A DNA stretch of 64,000 bases, taken from the NCBI GenBank assembly GCA_934320845.1, contig CAKRFU010000001.1, positions 124,001 to 188,000 on the forward strand, in the 5' to 3' direction. The stretch's first letter is position 1; every line of letters begins with the position of its first letter. This document shows, piece after piece, positions 37,629 to 46,542 of this stretch. Source of the DNA: an uncultured Lachnospiraceae bacterium. Lineage in GTDB: Bacteria > Bacillota > Clostridia > Lachnospirales > Lachnospiraceae. The notes below the pieces were generated by a model, which had not been told where the DNA came from, made no database searches, and worked only from the letters and a program-made list of their open reading frames with translations. The position numbers were made by a program, and so were the translations under genes.

Positions 37629-37631
37629 CGA

Positions 37632-38022
37632 CGGACTTTTTATGAAAACTTTTTCCGAAGAACACCTGATTTTTTGCCCTCCAGACACACACAAATTTGC
37701 ACATGAGAGAAGCCTTCATCTTTCTGACATCAATGGTGAAAATATGATAGTCATGCCAAATCTCGGTTTTTGGCGTGATATAATCGACAAAAAAATGCCT
37801 GATTCAAAGTTTTTTGAGCGGACAGACCACACGGCATTTGAAGAACTTATTCAAGCCTCAATACTGCCATATTTTACAACTGACATTGCCTTTAATGATT
37901 ACATACAACCAAAAAATCGTGTATACATCCCTCTCATTGTCCCTGAGGTAAATGTAACATTTTTTCTCATTGTCAAGGAAAGTAAAAAATATAAATTTAC
38001 ACAAGTATTTAAAAATATTTGA
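37632..38022 (+). pseudogene. LysR-type regulator remnant (C-terminal effector domain only)
   Basis: Only the second half of a LysR effector-binding domain remains: GLFMKTFSEEHLIFCPPDTH, LSDINGENMIVMPNLGFW and IQASILPYFTTDIAF. The N-terminal winged helix and the first half of the effector domain are absent. Upstream in-frame sequence is antisense to the aldo/keto reductase remnant. A 160-codon frame beginning with ATG at 37540 exists but would have no DNA-binding part. In intact relatives a LysR gene is often divergent from the reductase it controls, which fits loss of both 5' halves in one deletion. Confidence 0.7.
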
Positions 38023-38041
38023 TTATATTCGCTGAACTTAC

Positions 38042-38527
38042 CTATATTCCAAACATTTCAGCACATATTTTTATACCTGAAGCAGTTTTGAATATTTTGT
38101 TATACGCATGCTCAACCGCATCTTTTGACAATCCATCCTCATACATATTTACAAGAAAATCTGCCTCAACAAGAATTTGATAATCTATCTCATTTATATC
38201 ATCATATGTATGATGATGGGCTATAAGATACATAACTCTCTCTGATACATCTTTCGCAAATCCAAGCTTTTTAAGCAATTTTTCTGCAAGCGCAGGTCCC
38301 TCTTTTTCCTGAAGTTTTCCATTGCAGTTTCCATATTTTTCTTCACACAAATGTATTCCTATATCGTGAGTCAATGCCGCAGTTTCGATAATAAACGATG
38401 TGTGCTCATCGACATTTTCCATTTCAGCAATGAGCTTCGCATAACTGTGAACTTTGCAGAAATGCTGTATTCTTTTCGCATCTCCTTTGTATAATTTTAT
38501 CATTTCATAATGTAATTTATTTAACAT
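38042..38527 (-). CDS. HD-domain phosphohydrolase-like protein
   Basis: The 161-residue protein has the HD metal-binding pattern: His27 in VHSYAK, His54-Asp55 in ALTHDIG, and the downstream HHH and Asp of LIAHHHTYDDI. Such proteins hydrolyse phosphate esters of nucleotides, but the substrate is unknown. AAGGA precedes the ATG. It is intact, although it is flanked by remnants on both sides. Confidence 0.85.
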   Translation of the reverse strand: MLNKLHYEMIKLYKGDAKRIQHFCKVHSYAKLIAEMENVDEHTSFIIETAALTHDIGIHLCEEKYGNCNGKLQEKEGPALAEKLLKKLGFAKDVSERVMYLIAHHHTYDDINEIDYQILVEADFLVNMYEDGLSKDAVEHAYNKIFKTASGIKICAEMFGI

Positions 38528-38565
38528 ATAATTCCTTCTTTCTTCATCTGCACCTTTAAGTGCTG

Positions 38566-38905
38566 TTACTGTTCCTTTCTATGTTGTACCAGATATTCCA
38601 TAAATTTTGCCGCAGCAGGTGTCAGTCTCTCTTTGTTTTTCATCGCTATGCATATTTTCCTGTAATATGGTTCTTCAAGCGGGCGAATCTCAATTTCATA
38701 ATTAACACGCTGTAATATCAACTCCGGGAGTATAGCTGCACCAAGTCCCTTTTCAACCATTGACATTATTGCAAAGTCCTCCCATGTAGTAAAACGAATA
38801 TTCGGATGCACATTATTTTTTTCAAGTATTCCAGATACCTCTGTTTTTCCGCCATGCTCCAGCAATAAAAACGGCTCATTGTCAAGCTTCCTGATATTTA
38901 TTTTT
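38566..38905 (-). pseudogene. Second LysR-type regulator remnant (3' end only)
   Basis: The sequence from about IRKLDNEPFLLLEHGG to the stop (about 110 residues, with TTWEDFAIMSMVEKGLGAAI and LEEPYYRKICIAMK) is the last part of a LysR effector domain. Upstream of that point the minus-strand frame continues to 39003 but is antisense to the MATE gene and looks non-genuine. The HTH and most of the effector domain are missing. The breakpoint is near 38900, directly beside the start of the MATE gene. Confidence 0.75.
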
Positions 38906-38917
38906 GTACACTTAACA

Positions 38918-40078
38918 ATGTTTAATAACCAAACAGATATGCTTAACGGTTCACTTGTAAAAAATATATTACTTTTTACACTTCCCATCGCCTTAAGCAG
39001 CATACTTCAGCAATTATTTAATGCCGCAGACACATCAATTATTCTTGCAATAATAGCAGGACTTGTCGGTTTAATCTTCGGTCAGTGTATGGCAAGACCT
39101 CTGCTGTACCTTATCAAAACACCCATTGAGATAATTAATTTCGCTGAAATTTATCTTAGAATTTATCTCCTTGGATATCCGTTTCTGCTTCTGTACGACT
39201 TTGTATCTGCCATACTTCGTGCCCGCGGTGACAGCAGATTTCCATTTATTGCTTTGACCATTTCAGGAATTGTCAACGTGCTTCTAAATATGATTTTCGT
39301 TATCGTATTTCATTTAGAAGTAGCAGGTGTTGCACTCGCAACAGATATATCTACCATACTCTCCGCAATAATGGTTATTTATCATTTGAAAAAAGATACT
39401 GCATATTTCCACCTATCATTTAGAAGTTTACATCTAAACTATCATGAACTTATTAATATAATTAAAATCGGTATACCATCAGCGGTTCAGGGGGCAGTAT
39501 TTTGTTTCACAAACATTTTTGTTCAGGCAGCCGTAAATAGTTTTGGTGCCGTTTCTACTGCCGGAAGTACCATTGCCATGAACTTTGAATACTTTGCCTA
39601 TTATGTTATTACTGCATTCGGACAGACAGCAACAACATTTACAAGTCAGAATTATGCCGCCGGACAGAAAAAAAGATGCCGCCACATACTTTTATTGTGT
39701 ACTGCATTTTCAATTCTTATAAGCCTTATAATAATAGAACCTATTGTCATATTCCGTGACAGCTTTTCGTGGATTTTCTCCACCGAACAGGCTGTGATAC
39801 AAAATGCTGGAATACGCATTTTATGTATTCTGTTTTTTGAACCGATATGCGGTCTTTATGAAATACCCGCAGGAGTTCTAAGGAGTACGGGGCACTCACT
39901 TCTCCCTGCAGTTGTAACAATAATCGGTACATGTGCTTTTCGTATAATATGGATTTTTACTTTTTTCAAACACCATCACACACTTGAAACCCTTTATATG
40001 GCATTTCCAATTTCATGGCTGATAACAATCACACTCATGCTAATATGCTTTATAAAAACAAAACCCATTCACGACTAA
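38918..40078 (+). pseudogene. MATE-family transporter with an internal deletion
   Basis: This 386-codon frame opens with a normal MATE N-terminus, LNGSLVKNILLFTLPIALSS and LQQLFNAADTS. It then jumps to IILAIIAGLVGLIFGQCMAR, sequence that in intact relatives (for example the MATE at 44582) lies about 65 residues further on. TM2 and most of TM3 are missing, in frame. The rest (LARG-type loop, second six-helix repeat) is complete. No ribosome-binding site precedes ATG 38918 or 38939, because upstream sequence is a LysR remnant. Function is doubtful. Confidence 0.75.
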
Positions 40079-40104
40079 CCTTAGTACCCAAAATCATACT
40101 AATT

Positions 40105-40782
40105 TTAATTGTTTATGATACCCGCATCAATCCACGACTGATTTTTCTCTCTTTTGAAATATATCTCAGAAAGCCACGCTATAACAGCCTGTTTTTTCTG
40201 CACAAAAGGCTCTCTGTGGCTTAAAAGGATGTTTGATGCAGGTATTTTATTCAGAAGGTCTATCTGTTGTTTCACCATTCCTGCATTATAAACTGTTTTG
40301 TTACCCTTATGAGCCGGATATAGTGCATCCCCAATCAGACAATATGTCTCATCTGCCATAAGTGCCAGCGAACCTTTCGCATGGCTTGACGGCATTGGAA
40401 AAATACTCAGATTTGCTTCTGACTTATCTATACGCATTTCCTCTTCTACGACTTCACCAATATGTGTATACTTATATGTGTTTTTTCCCTGATACAGCTT
40501 AAACCATTTTATATATTGCAGATTTGTAATATGGTCAGGATGAAAATGAGATAAAACAACCTTAATATCTTTTCCTTTTTCCTGTGAAATTTTTGAAAGC
40601 ATATCTGGAATGACATTGTTGCTTCCAACATCATATACCCATAAATAGTTTTTGCCCTCTATAACTGATACATTCGCTGAAAGCGGTTCGATAGTTGGTG
40701 TAATATAACTGATTTTTTCTGTAATATTTCGCCACACAGGTATATTAACTTTATCTGAATTTGTCTGTATTTTATCCTGCAT
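40105..40782 (-). CDS. Metallo-beta-lactamase-fold hydrolase
   Basis: ATG 40782 follows GGAG with six-base spacing; an ATG at 40794 overlaps it. The 225-residue protein has the zinc motif HFHPDH in VLSHFHPDHITNLQY, then a downstream His (SHAKGS), the metal-bridging Asp in LIGDALYP, and a final His in LLSHREPF. The substrate is unknown: family members include lactonases, glyoxalase II and phosphodiesterases. It is convergent with the damaged MATE gene. Confidence 0.88.
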   Translation of the reverse strand: MQDKIQTNSDKVNIPVWRNITEKISYITPTIEPLSANVSVIEGKNYLWVYDVGSNNVIPDMLSKISQEKGKDIKVVLSHFHPDHITNLQYIKWFKLYQGKNTYKYTHIGEVVEEEMRIDKSEANLSIFPMPSSHAKGSLALMADETYCLIGDALYPAHKGNKTVYNAGMVKQQIDLLNKIPASNILLSHREPFVQKKQAVIAWLSEIYFKREKNQSWIDAGIINN

Positions 40783-40885
40783 ACAAATCTCCATTTAATA
40801 TCTTCTACTTTTGTTGTACTCATTTTTGTTTTTAACTATATTTTCCAAAATATAATTTAACATCTTCCGACAATATATCCAAACT

Positions 40886-41851
40886 CTATTCTTCCTCCGG
40901 ATATTTAAAATTTCTTGTATGTGTCATAGTCTTCATAACATCACAGGTATAATCAAGATGCATGCATTCCGGCTCACCGCCTATTGCTCTCTCCATATCT
41001 TCAAGTTCATATGCAAGAGCATCTGCATTCTTCCCGGCAGTTATCTTTTCCGCCTTGTCAGATTCAACATAATATATAGTTGCCTCCCACGCTCTCGGAT
41101 ATTCCATTATCTCAATATAACCCTTCTCACACGAGATCATTCCTCTTTTTGGCTGTTTTGAGTGAAGTGACAGCATAATAGAAGCCATCTGCCCTTCGTC
41201 GTTCATAAGCAGCATTCCTACCTGTTCATCAACACCAGTCGGCGCATTTTTTGTCTGAGTCATCGTTGTTTGAGGCATCGACTCCATAAACCAGCGTATA
41301 AATGAAAGTGCATACACTCCAATATCAAGCAATGCTCCGCCGGCTAAACTTCTATTGAAAAAGCGATTATTCATATCATACTCTTTAAAACTTCCAAAGT
41401 TCATTGTGATGATATTTACTTTTCCCAGTATTCCCGTATCCAGTATTTCTTTCAACTTTTTGTAGATAGGCATATGATATATTGTCATGGCCTCTGCAAC
41501 AACTACTCCCTTTTGCTCTGCCAAATCAATTATCCTGCTTAATTCACTGCTATTTAATGTTATAGCTTTTTCTGCAAGTACATGTTTTCCATTATCTACA
41601 GCCTTTTTCATAAATTCAAAATGCGTGTTGTGTGGCGTTGTAATATAAATCACATCCACCTCAGGATCCGTAAAAACATCATCCATATTATCATAAACTT
41701 TATCAATATTATATTTTTTTGCAAAGTCAACTGCTTTTTGATGAGTCCTATTCGCAACCGAATATACATTTCTGCCATTTTTCGCCAAAGCCTGTGCCAT
41801 TTCATTTGCAATTACTCCAGTTCCTAATACAGCCCATTTGATATTTTCCAT
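40886..41851 (-). CDS. Gfo/Idh/MocA-family NAD(P)-dependent oxidoreductase
   Basis: The 321-residue enzyme has the N-terminal Rossmann motif AVLGTGVIANEMAQALAKNG and the family's conserved EK pair in GKHVLAEKAITLN near residue 93. The C-terminal alpha/beta domain starts around NIITMNFGSFKEYD. These enzymes oxidise or reduce sugars, inositols or related compounds. The start has an AAGGAGG site. It is divergent from the MATE gene at 41975, and the substrate is not evident. Confidence 0.92.
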   Translation of the reverse strand: MENIKWAVLGTGVIANEMAQALAKNGRNVYSVANRTHQKAVDFAKKYNIDKVYDNMDDVFTDPEVDVIYITTPHNTHFEFMKKAVDNGKHVLAEKAITLNSSELSRIIDLAEQKGVVVAEAMTIYHMPIYKKLKEILDTGILGKVNIITMNFGSFKEYDMNNRFFNRSLAGGALLDIGVYALSFIRWFMESMPQTTMTQTKNAPTGVDEQVGMLLMNDEGQMASIMLSLHSKQPKRGMISCEKGYIEIMEYPRAWEATIYYVESDKAEKITAGKNADALAYELEDMERAIGGEPECMHLDYTCDVMKTMTHTRNFKYPEEE

Positions 41852-41974
41852 AAATAATGACCTCCTTAATTGTATATTAAAGAAATTTTATTGTTACATT
41901 TAATTTAAATCATGCTATACTTAATTTCAATATAAATATATAAAAAATATTCTATATGAAATCGAGGAATAATC

Positions 41975-43336
41975 ATGAAACGCATTAATTTTGAAAACGG
42001 AACTGTAACAGGAAATATTTTAAATGCAGCTCTCCCTATGCTTATCGCTCAAATTTTAAGTTTGCTCTATAACATTGTTGACCGTATTTACATTGGTCGT
42101 ATTCCCAATATAGGAACTGCTGCACTTGGTGCTGTCGGTCTGTGCTTTCCCCTTATAATGATACTCACCGCATGCAGCAATCTGTTTGGAAGCGGCGGTG
42201 CTCCGCTTTTTTCCATCAACCGTGGTATGGGTGATAATAATAAAGCTAATGCTATTTTAAACACATCTTTTTCAATGGTTTGTGCAAGTTCAATACTCAT
42301 GATGTTATTCGGTCTTATTTTTTCAAGACCGCTTCTTATTCTCTTTGGAGCTTCAAAAAATGCACTTATATATGCCAGACCTTATATGATAATATACCTG
42401 CTTGGCACTCTCCCTGCCATGGTATCAACGGGAATGAATCCGTTTATCAATGCACAGGGTTATTCCACAACAGGTATGTTTTCCGTAACCATCGGAGCTG
42501 TAGCAAACATTGTACTTGACCCAATTTTTATCTTTGCTCTTAATCTCGGAGTAAACGGGGCCGCTATTGCAACCGTAATATCACAGATATTATCTGCAGC
42601 TTTTGTTTTTTATTTTCTCCGACGAAAAGCAGAACTAAAAGTCCGTCTGCTCAGAAAAAATGAAATTTGTTCCTGTCTTTCTATTGCCAAAAATATCATA
42701 ACACTTGGCACGGCAGGCTTTATCATGCAGCTTACAAACAGTCTCGTATCAATTTGCTGCAATAATGTACTTTATATCACAGGTGGAGACGTGTATGTTT
42801 CCGTTATGACTATCGTATCAAGTGTCCGCCAGATGGTTGAAACTCCGATTTATGCCATAACAGAAGGTTCATCACCAATCATCAGCTATAATTATGGTGC
42901 AAGACGCCCTGAACGGGTAAAAAAAGCCGGTATAGTCATGGCTGTTATGGCACTTATCTATACCGGAATTATGTGGAGTGTAATAATAATCACTCCAAAA
43001 TATTTAATTGGAATCTTCAGTTCAGATGCAACACTCGTAAAAGATGTTATTCCAGCACTAAAACTTTATTTTGCCGCATTTATTTTTATGGATTTGCAGT
43101 ATATCGGTCAGACTGTTTTTAAATCACTTAATAAACGAAAGCAGGCAATCTTCTTTTCACTTTTACGCAAAGTGTTTATCGTTGTACCGCTTACATACAT
43201 ATTCCCATATGCTTTTCACATGGGTACAAACGGTGTATTTATAGCAGAACCGGTATCTAATGTAATTGGCGGAAGTATGTGTTTTATTACAATGCTGGCT
43301 ATCGTACTGCCTGAACTTAACAGGATGAAAGAGTGA
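41975..43336 (+). CDS. MATE-family multidrug efflux transporter
   Basis: The 453-residue protein is a complete 12-helix MATE pump opening with NGTVTGNILNAALPMLIAQILSLLYNIVDRIYIGRIP. It is closely related to the MATE at 24752. GAGG precedes the ATG. Nothing near it shows what it exports. It is followed by a degraded aldo/keto reductase on the other strand. Confidence 0.93.
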   Translation: MKRINFENGTVTGNILNAALPMLIAQILSLLYNIVDRIYIGRIPNIGTAALGAVGLCFPLIMILTACSNLFGSGGAPLFSINRGMGDNNKANAILNTSFSMVCASSILMMLFGLIFSRPLLILFGASKNALIYARPYMIIYLLGTLPAMVSTGMNPFINAQGYSTTGMFSVTIGAVANIVLDPIFIFALNLGVNGAAIATVISQILSAAFVFYFLRRKAELKVRLLRKNEICSCLSIAKNIITLGTAGFIMQLTNSLVSICCNNVLYITGGDVYVSVMTIVSSVRQMVETPIYAITEGSSPIISYNYGARRPERVKKAGIVMAVMALIYTGIMWSVIIITPKYLIGIFSSDATLVKDVIPALKLYFAAFIFMDLQYIGQTVFKSLNKRKQAIFFSLLRKVFIVVPLTYIFPYAFHMGTNGVFIAEPVSNVIGGSMCFITMLAIVLPELNRMKE

Positions 43337-43349
43337 GAGACATTCACAC

Positions 43350-43571
43350 CTATTTCTTTTCATCGAGCAGCATAACACCATCTGCCGGATTATGGTCTAT
43401 CGCACCTACAATACGATGAGGAATATACGGTTCTTCCAAATATGAAATATCCTCTGCTGTCAGTTTCACATCCAATGCCTTTGCCCAATGCCATGCCAAT
43501 GCTATCTGCTGCATTTTCACTCCATATTTAAGTGAAAGTTCATGCACTCGGCTTACTATCTCCATATCCAT
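43350..43571 (-). pseudogene. Second aldo/keto reductase remnant (C-terminal, internal deletion)
   Basis: The frame encodes IVSRVHELSLKYGVKMQQIA and LAWHWAK, then directly ALDVKLTAEDISYLEEPYIP and HRIVGAI. In AKR enzymes the block between these, including the IxGATK cofactor-phosphate motif, is about 15-18 residues long; it is missing here. The N-terminal three quarters of the barrel is also absent. The frame extends in phase to an ATG at 43613, overlapping the SDR gene. A residual AKR fragment cannot bind NADPH normally. Confidence 0.78.
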
Positions 43572-43584
43572 TTTCCTCTCTTTC

Positions 43585-44334
43585 CTAATACTTAAGCATT
43601 CTTCTGACCGCATGAAACGTCAAATCATACAATGAACTGTAAATATAATCTACGCCTGCTTTCTTCATTGCTTCTTTCTGCTTGTCTGTCACTACGGTAT
43701 ACTGAAAAATTCCAAACATAAACGTAAAAAATGAATAGACAAATTCCTGTGGAAGTTCTTTATTCATATCAGTTGCAACCCAGCCCGGACATACACAGTT
43801 TACATTTACATACGGCTGAAACTGCAATGAAGATGTTTTTGTAAGACTGATAAGTGCAGCTTTTGACGCATCATACTCTGTACTCTCGGCATTATATGTT
43901 GTCATAACATCAATCGTTGCTATATTTACTATCTTCCCGTATTTGTTCTTTGCCATCTGCTCTCCTAAAATCTGTGTCAGAAGAAATGGTGCATATAAGT
44001 TTAACTGCATAGACTTTTCAAATCCCTGCACTGTTTTCTTGGCAAAATCATCATACAGTGCCATACCTGCATTATTTACGAGCACATCAACTTTTCCAAA
44101 TTCTTTAAGTGCTTCCTGTGCAAGTTTTCTCGTCTGAGCCTCATCCATAAGGTCAGCTCCTATCACTGCTGCCCTGACACCATACTTTTATTCTATATCT
44201 GCTTTTATTCTATCTGCCGCATCCCTGCTGTTTACATAATGTACGATAACATCATATCCTCTTGAAGCAAATTCATATGCTTCTGCTTTACCCATTCCTC
44301 TGCTTGATCCTGTAATCATTGCAACTTTATTCAT
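43585..44334 (-). pseudogene. Short-chain dehydrogenase with one in-frame stop and an odd C-terminus
   Basis: From ATG 44334 the frame reads MNKVAMITGSSRGMGKAEAY (the TGxxxGxG cofactor motif) for about 48 codons to RIKADIE, then a TAA. It continues in the same frame with KYGVRAAVIGADLMDE, NNAG, and the catalytic Tyr-x3-Lys in YDASKAAL. A single base change explains the stop. After CPGWVATDMNKELPQEFV the last roughly 50 residues do not resemble an SDR C-terminus and may come from another gene by deletion. Restart at GTG 44166 would give 193 residues without the cofactor motif. Confidence 0.8.
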
Positions 44335-44560
44335 GTTTTATTTCCACCTTTTCTAATAAAATATCTGCAAATTTGTTTTGAGCTACAATAGCAGCTTCCA
44401 TATCACTGTCATCAATCATTGACGCGGCTTCCTCTCCATAGCAAATCAATGGTTGTACCAGCTTTTTGGCAAATTCCAATCCACTATCCGTAAGCGAGAT
44501 TACCTTTTCACGTTTATTCTTAGGATTGATCTGCATCTCATATAAAGTAATGCCATGTAT
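44327..44560 (-). pseudogene. MarR-family regulator remnant
   Basis: This encodes only the wing and C-terminal dimerisation helix of a MarR protein: LYEMQINPKNKREKVISLTD, SGLEFAKKLVQPLICYGEEA and AAIVAQNKFADILLEKVE. The N-terminal helices and recognition helix are missing; a stop interrupts the frame just upstream. Its stop overlaps the SDR start by eight bases, so it was probably the first gene of a MarR-SDR operon. The nearest ATG is 44536. Confidence 0.72.
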
Positions 44561-44581
44561 TATAAATTATATTTTGGTGTC

Positions 44582-45931
44582 TCAACTATTCTCTTTTTTA
44601 TTCATATAAATAAAAAATATAACATTCAAAACAATTCCGACAACCGTTGATGTAGGGGCTGCAAGTCCAATATTGGTAAGGCTTGCGTCAGGCTGAATAC
44701 TCATAATATACGCCATCGGCAGACGTACAAGAAGCGTCTGTGTAAGTCCCTGAATCATTACCCACAATGTCTTATTATTACCATTAAAATAACCTATCAT
44801 ACTGAACAATACTGCTGTCACTATCGTTTCCGGTGCAAATCCTTTCAAATAGTCAAATCCATTCTGTATAACTGCGGCGTCGTTTGAAAATAATCCCGCA
44901 AGAATATCCCCTCTAAACATTACAATCAAAAATACTACACAACCAAATGCCACACCGACGCCAATTCCTGTAAACATGGCATGCTTTGCTCTTTTTTTGT
45001 TGCCCGCACCGACATTCTGTGATACAAAGGAAGCCATCGACTGCATAAGTGAACTTGGAATAAGCATTGCAAAGCTTACAATCTTGCATGCAACACCATA
45101 CCCCGAAGATGCCTCAAGACCAAGTCTGTTTACAAAAGCACAAAGTGCCAAAAATGAAATCTGTGTCAAGAACTCCTGCAATGCAAGCGGCAGACCTATT
45201 TCAAGGAACTTGCGGCACTGACTGCTCAATCTGAAATCTGACTTTGTTATGGAAAACGGCAGATTTTTTTTGATAAGCATAACAATCGCAAAAACAACAC
45301 TTACTGCCTGAGCAAGAACAGTTGCGAGTGCCGCACCTGCTGCATCCAAATGAAATCCTGCAACTAATACCAAATCACCAATAATGTTTACGATACATGC
45401 AATAAAAACAAATATCAGCGGCGATTTACTGTCACCAAGTCCTCTAAAAATGGCGGCGAGTACATTGTAGGCAACAATAAAGAAAATTCCACTTCCACAG
45501 ATACGGACATAAACTGTAGTGAGGCCGACCGCTTCCGTTGGTGCCTGCATCAAAACAGAAATAGGTCTTGCAAAACAAACCATAATAATAAATAAACCTA
45601 TGGAAATAATTGCAAATACAATAGCCGCTCCACCAATAACCGAACCTATATTCGTCGTCTTTTTCTCTCCGATATATCTCGCAATAAGAACCGTAATACC
45701 CATTGCAAGCTGTATAACAACAAAAGTCACAAGATTAAGCACCTGACTTCCTGTTGAAACTGCCGAAAGTCCTGCTGTCGAGCCAAATTTTCCTACAACA
45801 AGCAAATCTACTGCACCATAAGCTGCCTGCAAAACAAGTGCTCCTAAAATTGGAAGCATAAACCAGAACAACTTCTTTAAAATACTTCCATGCGTGAAAT
45901 CTGTCTTATCATTACTGCTCAATTGTAACAC
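44582..45931 (-). CDS. MATE-family multidrug efflux transporter
   Basis: The 449-residue protein is a complete 12-helix MATE pump of the VmrA/NorM-like subgroup, opening HGSILKKLFWFMLPILGALVLQAAYGAVDLLVVGKFG. It overlaps the end of the MarR gene upstream by 20 bp, indicating a coupled marR-MATE operon driven by the promoter at 46440-46468. Induction by a MarR ligand is likely. Confidence 0.93.
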   Translation of the reverse strand: MLQLSSNDKTDFTHGSILKKLFWFMLPILGALVLQAAYGAVDLLVVGKFGSTAGLSAVSTGSQVLNLVTFVVIQLAMGITVLIARYIGEKKTTNIGSVIGGAAIVFAIISIGLFIIMVCFARPISVLMQAPTEAVGLTTVYVRICGSGIFFIVAYNVLAAIFRGLGDSKSPLIFVFIACIVNIIGDLVLVAGFHLDAAGAALATVLAQAVSVVFAIVMLIKKNLPFSITKSDFRLSSQCRKFLEIGLPLALQEFLTQISFLALCAFVNRLGLEASSGYGVACKIVSFAMLIPSSLMQSMASFVSQNVGAGNKKRAKHAMFTGIGVGVAFGCVVFLIVMFRGDILAGLFSNDAAVIQNGFDYLKGFAPETIVTAVLFSMIGYFNGNNKTLWVMIQGLTQTLLVRLPMAYIMSIQPDASLTNIGLAAPTSTVVGIVLNVIFFIYMNKKENS

Positions 45932-46364
45932 TCCTCTCTGACATAACTTTGTATAATTTTTCGATAGTCCTTATTGTACATTCCGCATCTTCATCTGAAA
46001 TATTCTCAAGAAGCGGAAGTAATCTGTTAAAATACTGCTCACTATATACCTGTAACATATGTCTTCCCTCATCTGTAGCAGTAATATAAGTAACACGTCC
46101 ATCACTCTCTGAAGTCTGTTTGTGAAGATAACCTTTTATCTCCATCTCTTTGACAGTGCGTGTCACACCCGGACGCGGAATATCAAGTGCGTCACTTATA
46201 TCCGATACTTTTACACTTACACCCTGTTTTCCCAAAGCCTCAATCACATCCAGATAATGGATATATGACGGTGTAACCCCCTTCGGAAGTGGAGGAAGCA
46301 GATCTCTTGACCGCTTTGCCAGGTAGCACGCATCAAACATTGCTTTTATCTTTTCGATAGTCAT
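45912..46364 (-). CDS. MarR-family transcriptional regulator
   Basis: The 150-residue winged-helix protein has the recognition region VKVSDISDALDIPRPGVTRTVKEMEIKGYL and the wing TSESDGRVTYITATDEG. GAGGG precedes ATG 46364. It overlaps the MATE gene and probably represses its own operon. Inverted repeats overlap the -10 region of its promoter (46402-46454). Confidence 0.92.
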   Translation of the reverse strand: MTIEKIKAMFDACYLAKRSRDLLPPLPKGVTPSYIHYLDVIEALGKQGVSVKVSDISDALDIPRPGVTRTVKEMEIKGYLHKQTSESDGRVTYITATDEGRHMLQVYSEQYFNRLLPLLENISDEDAECTIRTIEKLYKVMSERSVTIEQ

Positions 46365-46401
46365 AATAAATCCCTCTTTCTAATACTATTTTACAAACAA
46401 A

Positions 46402-46454
46402 AAAGTCTATATAATTACCTTTGTTAATTATCATAGATAACTATATAGACTTTC
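46402..46454 (-). terminator. Inverted repeat: terminator of the upstream gene overlapping the marR promoter
   Basis: AAAGTCTATATA and TATATAGACTTT are perfect complements. On the minus strand the hairpin is followed by TTTTTT, so it can terminate transcripts from the YcxB-like gene ending at 46543. The same repeat overlaps the -10 and start region of the marR promoter, so it may also serve as the MarR operator. Confidence 0.7.
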
Positions 46455-46468
46455 TCTTTTTTTGTCAA
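46440..46468 (-). promoter_or_regulatory. Promoter of the marR-MATE operon
   Basis: On the minus strand TTGACA (46463-46468), a 17-bp spacer and TATAGT (46440-46445) give a strong vegetative promoter about 75 bp before the marR ATG. The -10 lies inside the inverted repeat. Confidence 0.7.
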
Positions 46469-46542
46469 CACATTTTTTGTTTCCTAAATATGCCTTATCG
46501 TTTCAGTCTTGTATTTTTAAAATTCATATATTTATTTTAATT

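Noticed and set aside
38879..39003. N-terminal part of the second LysR frame and of the overlapping MATE frame
   Set aside because: The two overlap antisense. Only the MATE reading has family similarity here, so the LysR frame was ended near 38905.
43571..43613. Upstream ATG for the AKR-2 remnant
   Set aside because: The extra codons overlap the SDR gene and show no AKR similarity.
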